DNA of 64,000 nt, from assembly GCF_001421805.1 (NCBI RefSeq), contig NZ_LMLC01000003.1, forward strand, positions 372,236 to 436,235, written 5' to 3'. A program made the translations under genes and the position numbers. The DNA is from Sphingomonas sp. Leaf34. Its GTDB lineage: Bacteria; Pseudomonadota; Alphaproteobacteria; Sphingomonadales; Sphingomonadaceae. The notes under the pieces are model-generated. The model had not been told where the DNA came from, did no database searches, and worked only from the letters and a program-made list of their open reading frames with translations. Of this stretch, positions 18,617 to 27,094 are shown piece by piece; positions within the stretch are counted from its first letter, which is position 1, and the number at the start of each line of letters is the position of its first letter.

Positions 18617-19541
18617 TTGGAAGCTGACTCTGCCCTGCACGCGCGCGGAGGCCGAGGCGATCGATGCGAGCGACGATCTCACGATCGACGCCGCGTTGAT
18701 GACGACCGAGGAGATCGAGGACGACGTCGAATCGTGGCGGCTCGATGCGTATTTCGAGCATGAGCCGGCGGCCGACACGGTCGCGGCGGTGCGCGCGCTG
18801 GTGCCGAGTGCGGCGGGCGCCGAGATTGCGGTCGAGCGGTTGGGCGATGCCGATTGGGTGACGATGAGCCAGGCGGGGCTGGAGCCTTTGTCGGTCGGGC
18901 GGTTCTTCGTGCACACCGGCGCGCATGCGGGCGCGGTGCCGGCGGACAAGCGCGCGTTCCTGATCGAGGCGAGCCGCGCGTTCGGGACAGGGCATCACGA
19001 GACGACCAGCGGGTGTCTGGCGATGCTCGACGGGTTGGCGGGCGCCGACTTTGCGAACGTGATCGATATCGGGACGGGGACCGGGCTGCTCGCGTTTGCC
19101 GCGGCGCATCTGTGGCCCGAGGCGGCGGTGATGGGGACGGATATCGATCCGGTCTCGATCGACGTCACGCGCGAGAATGCGGATCTGAACGGGGTTTTCG
19201 GGATCGAGCTGATCGTGGCCGATGGCACGCTCGACGACGCGATCGTGGCGAAGGCGCCGTATGATCTGGTGATCGCGAACATTCTGGCGGGGCCGCTGGT
19301 GTCGATGGCGCCCGAGATCGCGTCGATTGCCGATTCAGGGGCGACGATCGTGCTGGCGGGGTTGCTGGAGACGCAGCGGGCTGGCGTGGTGGCGGCGTAT
19401 GCGGCGTGCGGGTGCTCGCTCGAGGCGGTCGACCGGCGGGGGGATTGGAGCGTGCTTCGGTTGAAGGCGGGGGCTGCGCGGTTCGTGGCCGATGGGCCGT
19501 TCGATCCCAAGGGGCGCGATGGGTGGGCGCTGGATATCTAA
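18606..19541 (+). CDS. prmA: Ribosomal protein L11 methyltransferase
   Basis: This 311-residue SAM-dependent methyltransferase modifies ribosomal protein L11. The SAM motif 'DIGTGTGLLAFAA' and the preceding 'FGTGHHETTSGCL' are characteristic of PrmA, and 'DLVIANILAGPLV' is its NPPY-like catalytic region. The N-terminal third is the substrate-recognition domain. The ATG at 18606 gives 'MSDSWKLTL' and overlaps the SDR end. Downstream repeats separate it from convergent phhA. Confidence 0.95.
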   Translation: MSDSWKLTLPCTRAEAEAIDASDDLTIDAALMTTEEIEDDVESWRLDAYFEHEPAADTVAAVRALVPSAAGAEIAVERLGDADWVTMSQAGLEPLSVGRFFVHTGAHAGAVPADKRAFLIEASRAFGTGHHETTSGCLAMLDGLAGADFANVIDIGTGTGLLAFAAAHLWPEAAVMGTDIDPVSIDVTRENADLNGVFGIELIVADGTLDDAIVAKAPYDLVIANILAGPLVSMAPEIASIADSGATIVLAGLLETQRAGVVAAYAACGCSLEAVDRRGDWSVLRLKAGAARFVADGPFDPKGRDGWALDI

Positions 19542-19558
19542 CGGCTGCTGGAAGTACG

Positions 19559-19612
19559 TTCCCCCGTGAAGGCGGGGGTCCAGTCTGGGCCCCCGCCTTC
19601 ACGGGGGAACAT
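19559..19612. repeat. Dispersed palindromic repeat, family B
   Basis: The arms 'GTTCCCCCGTGAAGGCGGGG' and 'CCCCGCCTTCACGGGGGAAC' flank a CCAGTCTGGG core. It lies directly upstream of a family A copy between convergent prmA and phhA. Confidence 0.85.
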
Positions 19613-19643
19613 GGTGGCAGGGGTGCCCTCCCCTCACCCCCAG

Positions 19644-19740
19644 CACCACCCCGGCGGAGGCCGGGGCGCAGTTGCGATGGCGGTGCGGCTCTATTTCGGG
19701 GGTTCGCTCAATTGGGCCCCGGCCTTCGCCGGGGTGGTAG
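19644..19740. repeat. Dispersed palindromic repeat, family A
   Basis: The arms 'ACCACCCCGGCGGAGGCCGG' and 'CCGGCCTTCGCCGGGGTGGT' enclose about 50 bp, in tandem with the family B copy. Confidence 0.85.
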
Positions 19741-19780
19741 GGTCGCGCCGGAGTGGTGGCATCATGCCGGGTGGTGGATA

Positions 19781-20659
19781 CTATGCAGTGAGCGTCGTGA
19801 GCTTCGCGTTCGCGTAGTCCTGCGTGCCTTCCGTCAGCACGACATCGCCGGGCTCGATCTGTGCCACTGGGATATCCGGCAGTGCCTTCAGCTCCTCGTA
19901 CAACGGTGCGAAGTCGGTCTCGACGGTCAGCCGCAATAGCTCGTCGAAGCTCGGGATGACGAAGTAGTTCTGCTGGAAATCGTCGATCCGGTATTCGGTC
20001 CGCATCACGCGCGCGAGGTCGAGCGCGATGCGGTTGGGGCTTGGGTCGTCGAGCGCGAAGCGCGTTTCCGCATAGCTGGAAACGATCCCTGAGCCGTAGA
20101 TCCGCAGGCCCTCGGGTTCGGCGATCAGCCCGAACTCGACGGTGTACCAATAGAGCCGCCCGAGATATTTCAGCGCGTCGAGCCCGAGCGCGCGCTGGCC
20201 GCCGCGGCCATACGCCGCGAGGTAGTCGGCGAAGACTGGGTCGGCGAGCATCGGCACGTGCCCGAACACGTCGTGGAAGACGTCGGGCTCCTGGAGATAA
20301 TCGAGCTGGTTGGGCCGACGGATGAAGTTGCCCGCGACGAAGCGGCGATTGGCCATGTGGTCGAAGAACACGTCGTCGGGGACGAGCCCCGGCACTGCGA
20401 CAACCGACCAGCCGGTGAGCTTGGTCAGGCGTTCGGAGAGTTCCTCGAAATCGGGGATGCCGGGTTTCGAGAGCTTGAGCACATCGAGCCCGCGCAGCCA
20501 CGCGTTCGACGCGCGCCCGGGGAGCAGTTTCGACTGGCGTGCGAACAGCGTGTCCCAAGTCGCGTGATCCTCCGTGGTGTAGGCAGACCAGTTCTGTGGG
20601 ATCGTCCAGTCGGGGGCGCCTTCGGGCGGGGTGCTCAGTACGTGCGTGTCATTGGCCAT
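19781..20659 (-). CDS. phhA: Phenylalanine 4-monooxygenase
   Basis: This 292-residue bacterial phenylalanine hydroxylase converts phenylalanine to tyrosine using tetrahydrobiopterin-type cofactor, iron and O2. The iron ligands are in 'DVFHDVFGHVPML' (two His) and 'YWYTVEFGL' (Glu). 'FIRRPNQLDYLQEPD' and 'YGSGIVSS' are further family signatures. It is a single-domain enzyme without the animal regulatory domain. The ATG at 20659 is the only reasonable start. The gene is divergent from the TIGR02117 gene, only 22 bp away, so the two promoters must be compact. Confidence 0.95.
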   Translation of the reverse strand: MANDTHVLSTPPEGAPDWTIPQNWSAYTTEDHATWDTLFARQSKLLPGRASNAWLRGLDVLKLSKPGIPDFEELSERLTKLTGWSVVAVPGLVPDDVFFDHMANRRFVAGNFIRRPNQLDYLQEPDVFHDVFGHVPMLADPVFADYLAAYGRGGQRALGLDALKYLGRLYWYTVEFGLIAEPEGLRIYGSGIVSSYAETRFALDDPSPNRIALDLARVMRTEYRIDDFQQNYFVIPSFDELLRLTVETDFAPLYEELKALPDIPVAQIEPGDVVLTEGTQDYANAKLTTLTA

Positions 20660-20681
20660 GCGCTTGGTCTAGCATGACGGA

Positions 20682-21347
20682 ATGAAGACGGAAACGCACT
20701 GGATGCGGTGGATTTTATGGTGCGCCGCAGCGGTGTTCGGGCTGATCGCGAGCTATGCCGTGGCGGGGCTGATCGGTGGGGCGATCGCAAGCAATCGCAG
20801 CTGGCGGGCACCTGCCGAGGGCGTTCATATCTTCGTCGAGAGCAACGGCGTGCATACCGGGATCATCGTGCCGAAGGTGGCCGTGGGCGTGGATTGGCGC
20901 GGCGTGGCGCGCGCGGAGGATCTGCGCGATCCGCGGTTTGCAGGATATGATCATGTGGCGTTCGGGTGGGGCGAGAAGACCTTCTACCTCGAGACGCCGA
21001 CCTGGGCCGAGGTGAAGCTGCGCACCGTGCTGGCTTCGGCGGTCGGGAGCAATCGCACGTTGATGCATGTCGAGCATCTGGCGGTGCCGCGGGCGGGCGA
21101 CGGCGCGCGCGAGATCGTGGTGACTCCGGCGCAGTATCGCCGACTGGCGGCGTATATCCGCGCAAGCTTTCGCGACGGGGGTGCGCGGTATCGCGGGTAT
21201 GCGGGGTATGACGCGTTCTACGACGCGAACGGGCGGTATGACGCGATTCGGACGTGCAACAGCTGGACGGGCGATGCGCTGCGGTTTGCCGGGGTAAGGG
21301 TTGGGGCGTGGACGCCGTTTCCGGTTACCGTGATGGGGTGGTTTTGA
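20682..21347 (+). CDS. TIGR02117 family protein (DUF2459)
   Basis: This 221-residue protein has one N-terminal membrane segment (about residues 9-33) followed by a DUF2459/TIGR02117 domain: 'VHIFVESNGVHTGIIVP', 'FGWGEKTFYLETPTW', 'CNSWTGDALRFAGVRVGAWTP'. The conserved His and Cys ('GVHTG', 'TCNSW') look like a papain/NlpC-type catalytic pair, but no activity has been assigned to my knowledge. It is probably a periplasmic protein anchored in the inner membrane. Confidence 0.85.
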   Translation: MKTETHWMRWILWCAAAVFGLIASYAVAGLIGGAIASNRSWRAPAEGVHIFVESNGVHTGIIVPKVAVGVDWRGVARAEDLRDPRFAGYDHVAFGWGEKTFYLETPTWAEVKLRTVLASAVGSNRTLMHVEHLAVPRAGDGAREIVVTPAQYRRLAAYIRASFRDGGARYRGYAGYDAFYDANGRYDAIRTCNSWTGDALRFAGVRVGAWTPFPVTVMGWF

Positions 21348-21356
21348 GCCAAGCTT

Positions 21357-21410
21357 GTTCTCCCGCGAAGGCGGGAGTCCAAACTGGGCTCCCGCCTTCG
21401 CGGGAGAGCA
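21357..21410. repeat. Dispersed palindromic repeat, family B
   Basis: The arms 'GTTCTCCCGCGAAGGCGGGA' and 'CTCCCGCCTTCGCGGGAGA' form a near-perfect hairpin just after the TIGR02117 stop. Confidence 0.85.
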
Positions 21411-21438
21411 AAGAAGTAGAAGGAGCAGTAGTTCGGGC

Positions 21439-21546
21439 CACCACCCCGGCGCAGGCCGGGGCCCAATTGGGAAGCAGCGGTAACCGCGCGCCGTCCGTCG
21501 TCGGCGTCGTCCCCCAATTGGGCCCCGGCCTTCGCTGGGGTGGTAG
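21439..21546. repeat. Dispersed palindromic repeat, family A
   Basis: The arms 'CACCACCCCGGCGCAGGCCG' and 'GGCCTTCGCTGGGGTGGTAG' enclose a unique core. It follows the family B copy in the convergent TIGR02117/lipoprotein gap. Confidence 0.85.
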
Positions 21547-21572
21547 ATGGAGGATGGGGTGCTGGACCGCGC

Positions 21573-21851
21573 TTAATAGCCCGCGCGATACCCCTGATAC
21601 TGGCCGCATTCCGAGCGTTGCGGGTTCTTCTTGCAGCGCTTGGCGAGTTCCGTGCGCTGCTTGCCCTCTTCGGCTTCCTGCTTGCGCATCTTCTTGCCGT
21701 AGTTGCGGTCGGCTTCTTCCTGGCTGGTCGTCGTCCAGTCGACCGCCTTGCCGGCGACCTGGAACGGTGCCTTCACGATCGAGGTGGCGGTGCTGATGCA
21801 GCCGCTGACGAGGAACGGCAGGATGGCCAGCACGGGAAGGACTTTACGCAT
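21573..21851 (-). CDS. Small lipoprotein of unknown function
   Basis: This 92-residue protein has a lipoprotein signal (M-R-K-V-L-P-V-L..., lipobox 'LVSGC', Cys18). Its charged helical middle part is rich in Lys, Glu and Arg, and the C-terminus carries two further Cys ('KRCKKNPQRSECGQY') that could form a disulfide. The start codon directly abuts the stop of the glycerophosphodiesterase gene (TAA then ATG), so the two are translated from one message. I do not recognise the family. Confidence 0.75.
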   Translation of the reverse strand: MRKVLPVLAILPFLVSGCISTATSIVKAPFQVAGKAVDWTTTSQEEADRNYGKKMRKQEAEEGKQRTELAKRCKKNPQRSECGQYQGYRAGY

Positions 21852-22940
21852 TTACTTCACTCCTGTGCGCACCCTGTCGCGCGCTTGAGCCCCGTATAGC
21901 GGATAATCGGTGAAGAATCCGTCGATACCTTGAGCGAGGCCCGCGTCGATCTCGCCGGCGATGTCGCCGTGCGTCGCGGGGTCGCTGCCGCGGCGGAAGC
22001 GATCGGGCTCGAAATAATTTTCCGCGCGGTAGGTCCAGGGGTGGACGCGCAACCCCGCCGCATGCGCATCGGCGACCAGCGTCGTCGGCGTCGCGTCGGC
22101 CCAGAGCATGCCCTTGTTCGGGCCGATTCCGTAGGCATAGGCCGCGACCGCCTTCAGGCCTTCGGGCGTGATCATCGCCTTGTAGCTAGGTTGCGCGCGA
22201 TCGGCGGGGCCGCCCTCCCCGTCCATGAGCTGGATCAGCCGGACCTTCGTCATCGTGTGGAGACGCCGCAGATTGGCGACCTCGAACGACTGGATGAAGA
22301 CCGGTGCCTTGGCCGAATCCCACCCCGCCGCGCGGAGTTCGGCAACGAGCTTCGCGTCGGTCGGATGGCCGATGCTCGCAAAATAGGTCGGGTGCTTGGT
22401 CTCGGGATAGATGCCGATCGTCCGGCCCGTGTCCTTCGAACGACGTTTTGCCAGCGCGATGATTTCGGCGAGCGTCGGTATCTCGAACTGGCCGTCATAG
22501 GCGGTGTTGGCCGGGCGAAGTTTCGGCAGGCGCTCCTTCGCGCGGAGCGTCTTCAACTCGGCCAGCGTGAAATCCTCGACGAACCAGCCGGTCGCCGCCT
22601 GGCCGTCGATCGTCTTGGTGGTCTTGCGGGCGGCGAACTCGGGATGATCGGCGACGTTGGTCGTCTCAGCGATGTTGTTCTCGTGCCGCGCGACGAGGAC
22701 GTCGTCCTTGGTCGGCACTAGATCGGGCTCGATGAAATCGGCGCCCTGGTCGATCGCGAGCGCGTAGCCCGCCAGCGTGTGCTCGGGCCGAAGCCCGCTG
22801 GCGCCGCGGTGCGCGATCACGATCGGGGGCGACAAACGGGGAGAAGCAGGCGTCATCGCAACAGCTTGCCCGCTCGCGAGGACGAGCGCCAGCGCGCCAA
22901 TGTGTGAGAGCTTGTCGCAATAGGAAACCATCGGTCGCAT
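21852..22940 (-). CDS. Periplasmic glycerophosphodiester phosphodiesterase
   Basis: This 362-residue GlpQ-type enzyme hydrolyses glycerophosphodiesters to glycerol-3-phosphate and an alcohol. After an N-terminal signal peptide ('IGALALVLASGQAVA'), the GDPD motifs follow: 'VIAHRGASGLRPEHT' with the catalytic His, 'GADFIEPDLVPTKDDVLVARHE', and 'GFFTDYP' at the C-terminus. The start may be the ATG at 22940 or the one nine bases downstream. The promoter region is only 56 bp and is shared with the divergent molybdenum hydroxylase operon. Confidence 0.92.
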   Translation of the reverse strand: MRPMVSYCDKLSHIGALALVLASGQAVAMTPASPRLSPPIVIAHRGASGLRPEHTLAGYALAIDQGADFIEPDLVPTKDDVLVARHENNIAETTNVADHPEFAARKTTKTIDGQAATGWFVEDFTLAELKTLRAKERLPKLRPANTAYDGQFEIPTLAEIIALAKRRSKDTGRTIGIYPETKHPTYFASIGHPTDAKLVAELRAAGWDSAKAPVFIQSFEVANLRRLHTMTKVRLIQLMDGEGGPADRAQPSYKAMITPEGLKAVAAYAYGIGPNKGMLWADATPTTLVADAHAAGLRVHPWTYRAENYFEPDRFRRGSDPATHGDIAGEIDAGLAQGIDGFFTDYPLYGAQARDRVRTGVK

Positions 22941-22996
22941 CGGCGTTCAGTCCTCGTATTCCAAAATTCCCAGCGCATCCAACGAGGGGCACTCCC

Positions 22997-23560
22997 ATGC
23001 ATTTCACGATCAATGGTCAATCATATGACGCCGAGCCCGATATTCGTACGTCGGTCCTTGACCTCTGTCGCGAGCATCTCGGGCTGACCGGCTCGAAAAA
23101 GGGTTGCGACCACGGCCAGTGCGGGGCGTGCACCGTCCTGATCAACGGGCGGCGCGTCAATTCCTGCCTGACGCTCGCCGTCATGCACCAGGACGACGAG
23201 ATCACCACGATCGAGGGCATCGGCCAGCCGGGCAACCTGCACCCGTTGCAGGACGCGTTCGTGCGGCATGACGGCTATCAGTGCGGCTATTGCACGCCGG
23301 GCCAGATCTGCTCGGCGGTCGGCATGCTCGACGAGGTCAAGAAGGGCTGGGCCAGCCACGCCTCGGGCGACCTGACCGATCCGAAGTTCGACGACGCCGA
23401 GATTTCGGAGCGGATGAGCGGCAACCTGTGCCGTTGCGCCGCCTATCCGAACATCGTCGATGCGATCCGCGAAGTCGGCGACACCGCGCCCAAGGGCCGG
23501 TCCGCGGACGAGAAGGACGCCGCGATGGACGCCAATGCGCGCGGGGAGCTGGTAGCATGA
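22997..23560 (+). CDS. paoA: Molybdenum hydroxylase 2Fe-2S subunit (PaoA/YagT-like)
   Basis: This 187-residue small subunit carries two [2Fe-2S] clusters that pass electrons from the Mo centre to FAD. The plant-ferredoxin-type cluster is in '[13 protein letters not shown]' with a later Cys in 'NSCLTL'. The second, helical cluster is in '[10 protein letters not shown]' and '[11 protein letters not shown]'. Unlike E. coli PaoA it shows no Tat signal, suggesting a cytoplasmic enzyme. The ATG at 22997 has GAGGGG upstream. It is the first gene of a six-gene operon and overlaps the next by ATGA. Confidence 0.93.
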   Translation: MHFTINGQSYDAEPDIRTSVLDLCREHLGLTGSKKGCDHGQCGACTVLINGRRVNSCLTLAVMHQDDEITTIEGIGQPGNLHPLQDAFVRHDGYQCGYCTPGQICSAVGMLDEVKKGWASHASGDLTDPKFDDAEISERMSGNLCRCAAYPNIVDAIREVGDTAPKGRSADEKDAAMDANARGELVA

Positions 23561-24537
23561 AGACCTTCACCTACGAAAAGCCCGCCACGCCCGAGGCTGC
23601 GGCGAAAGACGCGGGCACGACCGGCGCGAAGTTCATCGCGGGCGGTACAAACCTGCTCGACCTGATGAAGCTGCAGGTCGAGACGCCCGACAAGCTCGTC
23701 GACATCAGCCGCCTCGATCTCGCGAAGATCGAGGAGCGCGAGGATGGCGGGCTGACGATCGGTGCGCTGGTGCCGAACAGCGATCTGGCCGCCGACCGCC
23801 GCGTCGTCGCCAAGTATGAGGTGCTGAGCCGTGCCTTGCTGGCGGGTGCCTCGGGGCAGTTGCGCAACAAGGCGTCGACCGGGGGCAATCTGCTCCAGCG
23901 GACGCGCTGCTATTATTTCTACGACACCGCGGCGGCGTGCAACAAGCGCGAGCCGGGCAGCGGCTGTTCGGCGATCGGCGGCTATAACCGGATCCTCGCG
24001 ATCCTGGGGACTAGCGAGCATTGCATCGCGACGCACCCGAGCGACATGGCGGTGGCGATGCGCGCGCTCGAAGCGACGATCGTGACGCTGAAGGCGGATG
24101 GCGATCGGCGACGGATCTCGATCCATGAGTTCTACCGCCTGCCGGGCGATACGCCGCAGGTCGAGAACGCGCTCGAGGCGGGCGAACTGATCACGCATAT
24201 CGAGCTGCCCGCCCCGCCGAAGGGCAAGCAGGAGTATCGCAAGGTGCGCGACCGTGCCTCCTATGCGTTCGCGCTCGTATCGGTCGCGGCCGTGGTCGAC
24301 GTGCGGGACGGCGTGATCGCGTCCGCCTCGCTCGCGTTCGGCGGGCTCGGGCCGATGCCGTGGCGCAATCCGGCGGTCGAGGCCGCGTTGGTCGGCAAGG
24401 CGCCGTCGGACGAGGCGTTCGAGGCTGCGGCCACTGCGCTCCTCGCCGATGCCAAGGGCTATGGCTCGAACGACTTCAAGATCCCCCTCGCCCGTCGCAC
24501 GCTGATCGCGACGCTGCGCACCGTAACGGGAGCATAA
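23557..24537 (+). CDS. paoB: Molybdenum hydroxylase FAD subunit (PaoB-like)
   Basis: This 326-residue FAD-binding subunit has the CO-dehydrogenase-flavoprotein fold ('[16 protein letters not shown]', '[21 protein letters not shown]' for FAD). The insert '[20 protein letters not shown]...CSAIGG...[10 protein letters not shown]' supplies four cysteines. That matches the extra [4Fe-4S] cluster found in PaoB and 4-hydroxybenzoyl-CoA-reductase-type flavoproteins. The ATG overlaps the paoA stop. Confidence 0.92.
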   Translation: MKTFTYEKPATPEAAAKDAGTTGAKFIAGGTNLLDLMKLQVETPDKLVDISRLDLAKIEEREDGGLTIGALVPNSDLAADRRVVAKYEVLSRALLAGASGQLRNKASTGGNLLQRTRCYYFYDTAAACNKREPGSGCSAIGGYNRILAILGTSEHCIATHPSDMAVAMRALEATIVTLKADGDRRRISIHEFYRLPGDTPQVENALEAGELITHIELPAPPKGKQEYRKVRDRASYAFALVSVAAVVDVRDGVIASASLAFGGLGPMPWRNPAVEAALVGKAPSDEAFEAAATALLADAKGYGSNDFKIPLARRTLIATLRTVTGA

Positions 24538-24539
24538 GC

Positions 24540-26771
24540 ATGTTCGGTTTAGGAACCACCAACAGCCTGACGATGGACAAGCCGCATCCGGACAGTCTTC
24601 TGGATACCGGAGTCCAGGGCGTGATCGGCAAGCCGCTCGACCGGATCGACGGGCCGCTCAAGGTCACCGGCACCGCGACCTATGCGGCGGAATATCAGTT
24701 CGACGACATGGCCTACGGCGTGCTCGTCGGCACGAAGATCTCGGCGGGCAAGATCGTCTCGATCGACGTCGATGCGGTGAAGTCGATGCCCGGCGTGATC
24801 GATGTCGTGACCGACTTCGACCAGTTCATCCGCGTGTCCGCACAGGGCGGCGCGACCGATGCACCGACGCAGGGCGTGAAGGACATCGCCTTCTTCGGTC
24901 AGATCGTTGCGATCGTGCTCGCCGAGAGTTTCGAGGTCGCGCGCGATGCGGCGGCCCGCCTGCCGATCGTGTATGACGAAGCCGAGGGTCAGTATGACTT
25001 CGCCGCGCACCGCGACGAGACGCGGACGCCGCCGGACGATGCCGCACCCGCGCACTTCAAGCAGGGCGACGTCGACAGGGCGATGGCCGATGCGGCGGTG
25101 ACGATCGACTCCACTTATGTCACGCCGAGCCAGAATTCGGCGGCGATGGAGCCGCACGCCTCGACCGCGGTGTGGGACGAGGATGGTTCGCTGACGTTGT
25201 ACGGCGCGTACCAGATGCCGACGTCGGACGCGCAGCAGCTCGCCAAGTCGCTCGGCATCTCGGAGAAGAAGTGCCGGATCGTCGCGCGCTATATTGGCGG
25301 CGGGTTCGGGTCGAAACTCGGCATCGCGCCCGAGAGCGTCGCGGCGGCGATTGCGGCGAAGCAGCTTGGCCGGCCGGTCAAGGCGGTGATGGCGCGCCAG
25401 CAGGTGTTCGAGGCGACCGTGCGGCGCTCGAATACAGAGCAGCATATACGGCTTGCGGCGGATGCCGAGGGCAAACTGCTGGCGATCGGTCACGAGACAC
25501 TGACCTCCAACCAGCCGACCGAGGATTATTTCGAGCCGGCGGGTATCGGAACGCATCTGCTGTATGGCGGTGAGAACCGGCTGATCACGCATGACGTTGT
25601 CGACGTGAATCTGGTGCTGTCGGGATCGATGCGGGCGCCGGGCGAGGCGGTCGGGATGCTGGCGCTCGAGGGTGCGATGGACGAGCTGGCCGAGAAGCTC
25701 GAGATGGATCCGATCGAGCTGCGCAAGCGCAACGATCCGAAGGTCGACCCCGAGAAGGACGTGCCGTATTCGTCGCGTAACCTGACACGGGCGCTCGACG
25801 AGGGCGCGAAGAAGTTCGGCTGGGACAAGCGCCAGAAGGCCGGGACGCGGCGCGAGGGCGAGTGGTTGATCGGGATGGGCGTGTCGGCGGCGGTGCGCGG
25901 CAACATGATGATGGAGTCGTCCGCCAAGGTCGAGATACACCCGGACGGCTCGGCGACGGTGTCGTCGGCGATGACCGACATCGGCACCGGCAGCTACACG
26001 ATCCTGGCGCAGATCGCGTCGGAGATCCTGGGGATTCCGGTGGCGAACATCACGATGGCGCTGGGTGATACCAACGATCCCCCCGCCGCGGGTTCGGGCG
26101 GGTCGTGGGGCGCGGCCTCGTCGGGCACCGCGGTGTATCTCGCCTGCGAGATGTTGCGCGGGAAGCTCGCCAAGGCGATGGGCGTCGAGGAGGATGGCCT
26201 GACACTGAAGGACGGTAACGCGATCGGCGACAACCGGTCGACGCCGATCGGCGAGCTGGTCGGCAAGGGTCTCGAGGCGACCGGGCATATCAAGCCGGGC
26301 AAGCAGGAGAAGGAGACGTCGCAGGCAGGGTTCGGCGCGCACTTTGCGGAGGTCGCGGTCAACGTGATCACCGGCGAGACGCGCGTGCGGCGGATGCTCG
26401 GGTCGTTCGCGGCGGGGCGTGTCCTCAACGCGAAGACCGCGCGGTCGCAGTGCCTGGGCGGGATGACGTTCGGGATCGGCACCGCGCTGACCGAGGATCT
26501 GATCCACGACACGCGGACCGGCAAGCTGGTGAACCACGATCTCGGCGAATATCACGTGCCGGCCAATGCGGACGTGCCGCAGATGGACGTGCACTTCGTC
26601 GACGAGCGCGACATCCATGCGAACCCGATCCATGCGAAGGGGATCGGCGAGCTGGGGATTTCGGGCGCGGGCGCTGCGGTGGCGAACGCAGTGTATAATG
26701 CCACCGGGATCCGGGTGCGCGAGTTCCCGATCACGCTCGACAAGCTGCTGGATCAGTTGCCGGCGGTTTGA
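24540..26771 (+). CDS. paoC: Molybdenum hydroxylase Mo-cofactor subunit (PaoC-like)
   Basis: This 743-residue large subunit binds the molybdenum cofactor and oxidises aldehydes or N-heterocycles. Recognisable motifs are 'GKPLDRIDGPLKVTG' at the N-terminus, 'GGGFGSKLG', 'SGSMRAPGEA', and the C-terminal 'KGIGELGISGAG' with the catalytic Glu. The ATG lies three bases after the paoB stop, with a GGGAG ribosome binding site. PaoABC homologs typically act as aldehyde oxidoreductases. The exact substrate cannot be deduced here. Confidence 0.93.
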   Translation: MFGLGTTNSLTMDKPHPDSLLDTGVQGVIGKPLDRIDGPLKVTGTATYAAEYQFDDMAYGVLVGTKISAGKIVSIDVDAVKSMPGVIDVVTDFDQFIRVSAQGGATDAPTQGVKDIAFFGQIVAIVLAESFEVARDAAARLPIVYDEAEGQYDFAAHRDETRTPPDDAAPAHFKQGDVDRAMADAAVTIDSTYVTPSQNSAAMEPHASTAVWDEDGSLTLYGAYQMPTSDAQQLAKSLGISEKKCRIVARYIGGGFGSKLGIAPESVAAAIAAKQLGRPVKAVMARQQVFEATVRRSNTEQHIRLAADAEGKLLAIGHETLTSNQPTEDYFEPAGIGTHLLYGGENRLITHDVVDVNLVLSGSMRAPGEAVGMLALEGAMDELAEKLEMDPIELRKRNDPKVDPEKDVPYSSRNLTRALDEGAKKFGWDKRQKAGTRREGEWLIGMGVSAAVRGNMMMESSAKVEIHPDGSATVSSAMTDIGTGSYTILAQIASEILGIPVANITMALGDTNDPPAAGSGGSWGAASSGTAVYLACEMLRGKLAKAMGVEEDGLTLKDGNAIGDNRSTPIGELVGKGLEATGHIKPGKQEKETSQAGFGAHFAEVAVNVITGETRVRRMLGSFAAGRVLNAKTARSQCLGGMTFGIGTALTEDLIHDTRTGKLVNHDLGEYHVPANADVPQMDVHFVDERDIHANPIHAKGIGELGISGAGAAVANAVYNATGIRVREFPITLDKLLDQLPAV

Positions 26772-26795
26772 GGGCATCGTGACGGTCGTCATCTT

Positions 26796-26876
26796 GTTCC
26801 CCCGCGAAAGCGGGGGCCCAGGAGCCACGATCGCCACCGCCTGTAACCCTGGATCCCCGCCTTCGCGGGGAAACAG
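26796..26876. repeat. Dispersed palindromic repeat, family B
   Basis: The arms 'TTCCCCCGCGAAAGCGGGGG' and 'TCCCCGCCTTCGCGGGGAAA' lie 24 bp after the paoC stop, inside the operon. Confidence 0.85.
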
Positions 26877-26902
26877 CTTAGACGAGCGCATGTCTCAAAA
26901 TT

Positions 26903-27008
26903 ACCACCCCGGCGAAGGCCGGGGTCCAGTTGGGGAACGACGATAACGCGGGGTTGGTCTCCGTTATCAAGACCCTTCCACCTGGACCCCGGCCTTCGCC
27001 GGGGTGGC
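26903..27008. repeat. Dispersed palindromic repeat, family A
   Basis: The arms 'ACCACCCCGGCGAAGGCCGG' and 'CCGGCCTTCGCCGGGGTGGC' enclose a roughly 65-bp core. Together with the preceding family B copy it separates the two Mo-subunit genes. Confidence 0.85.
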
Positions 27009-27094
27009 GGCTGAGAGGGGGAGCGTCCGAGCTTTCACCCTCGTCAAACGCAGCCACCACACCCATATCTCTCCCTCCACCCGAGGATGCCAGA

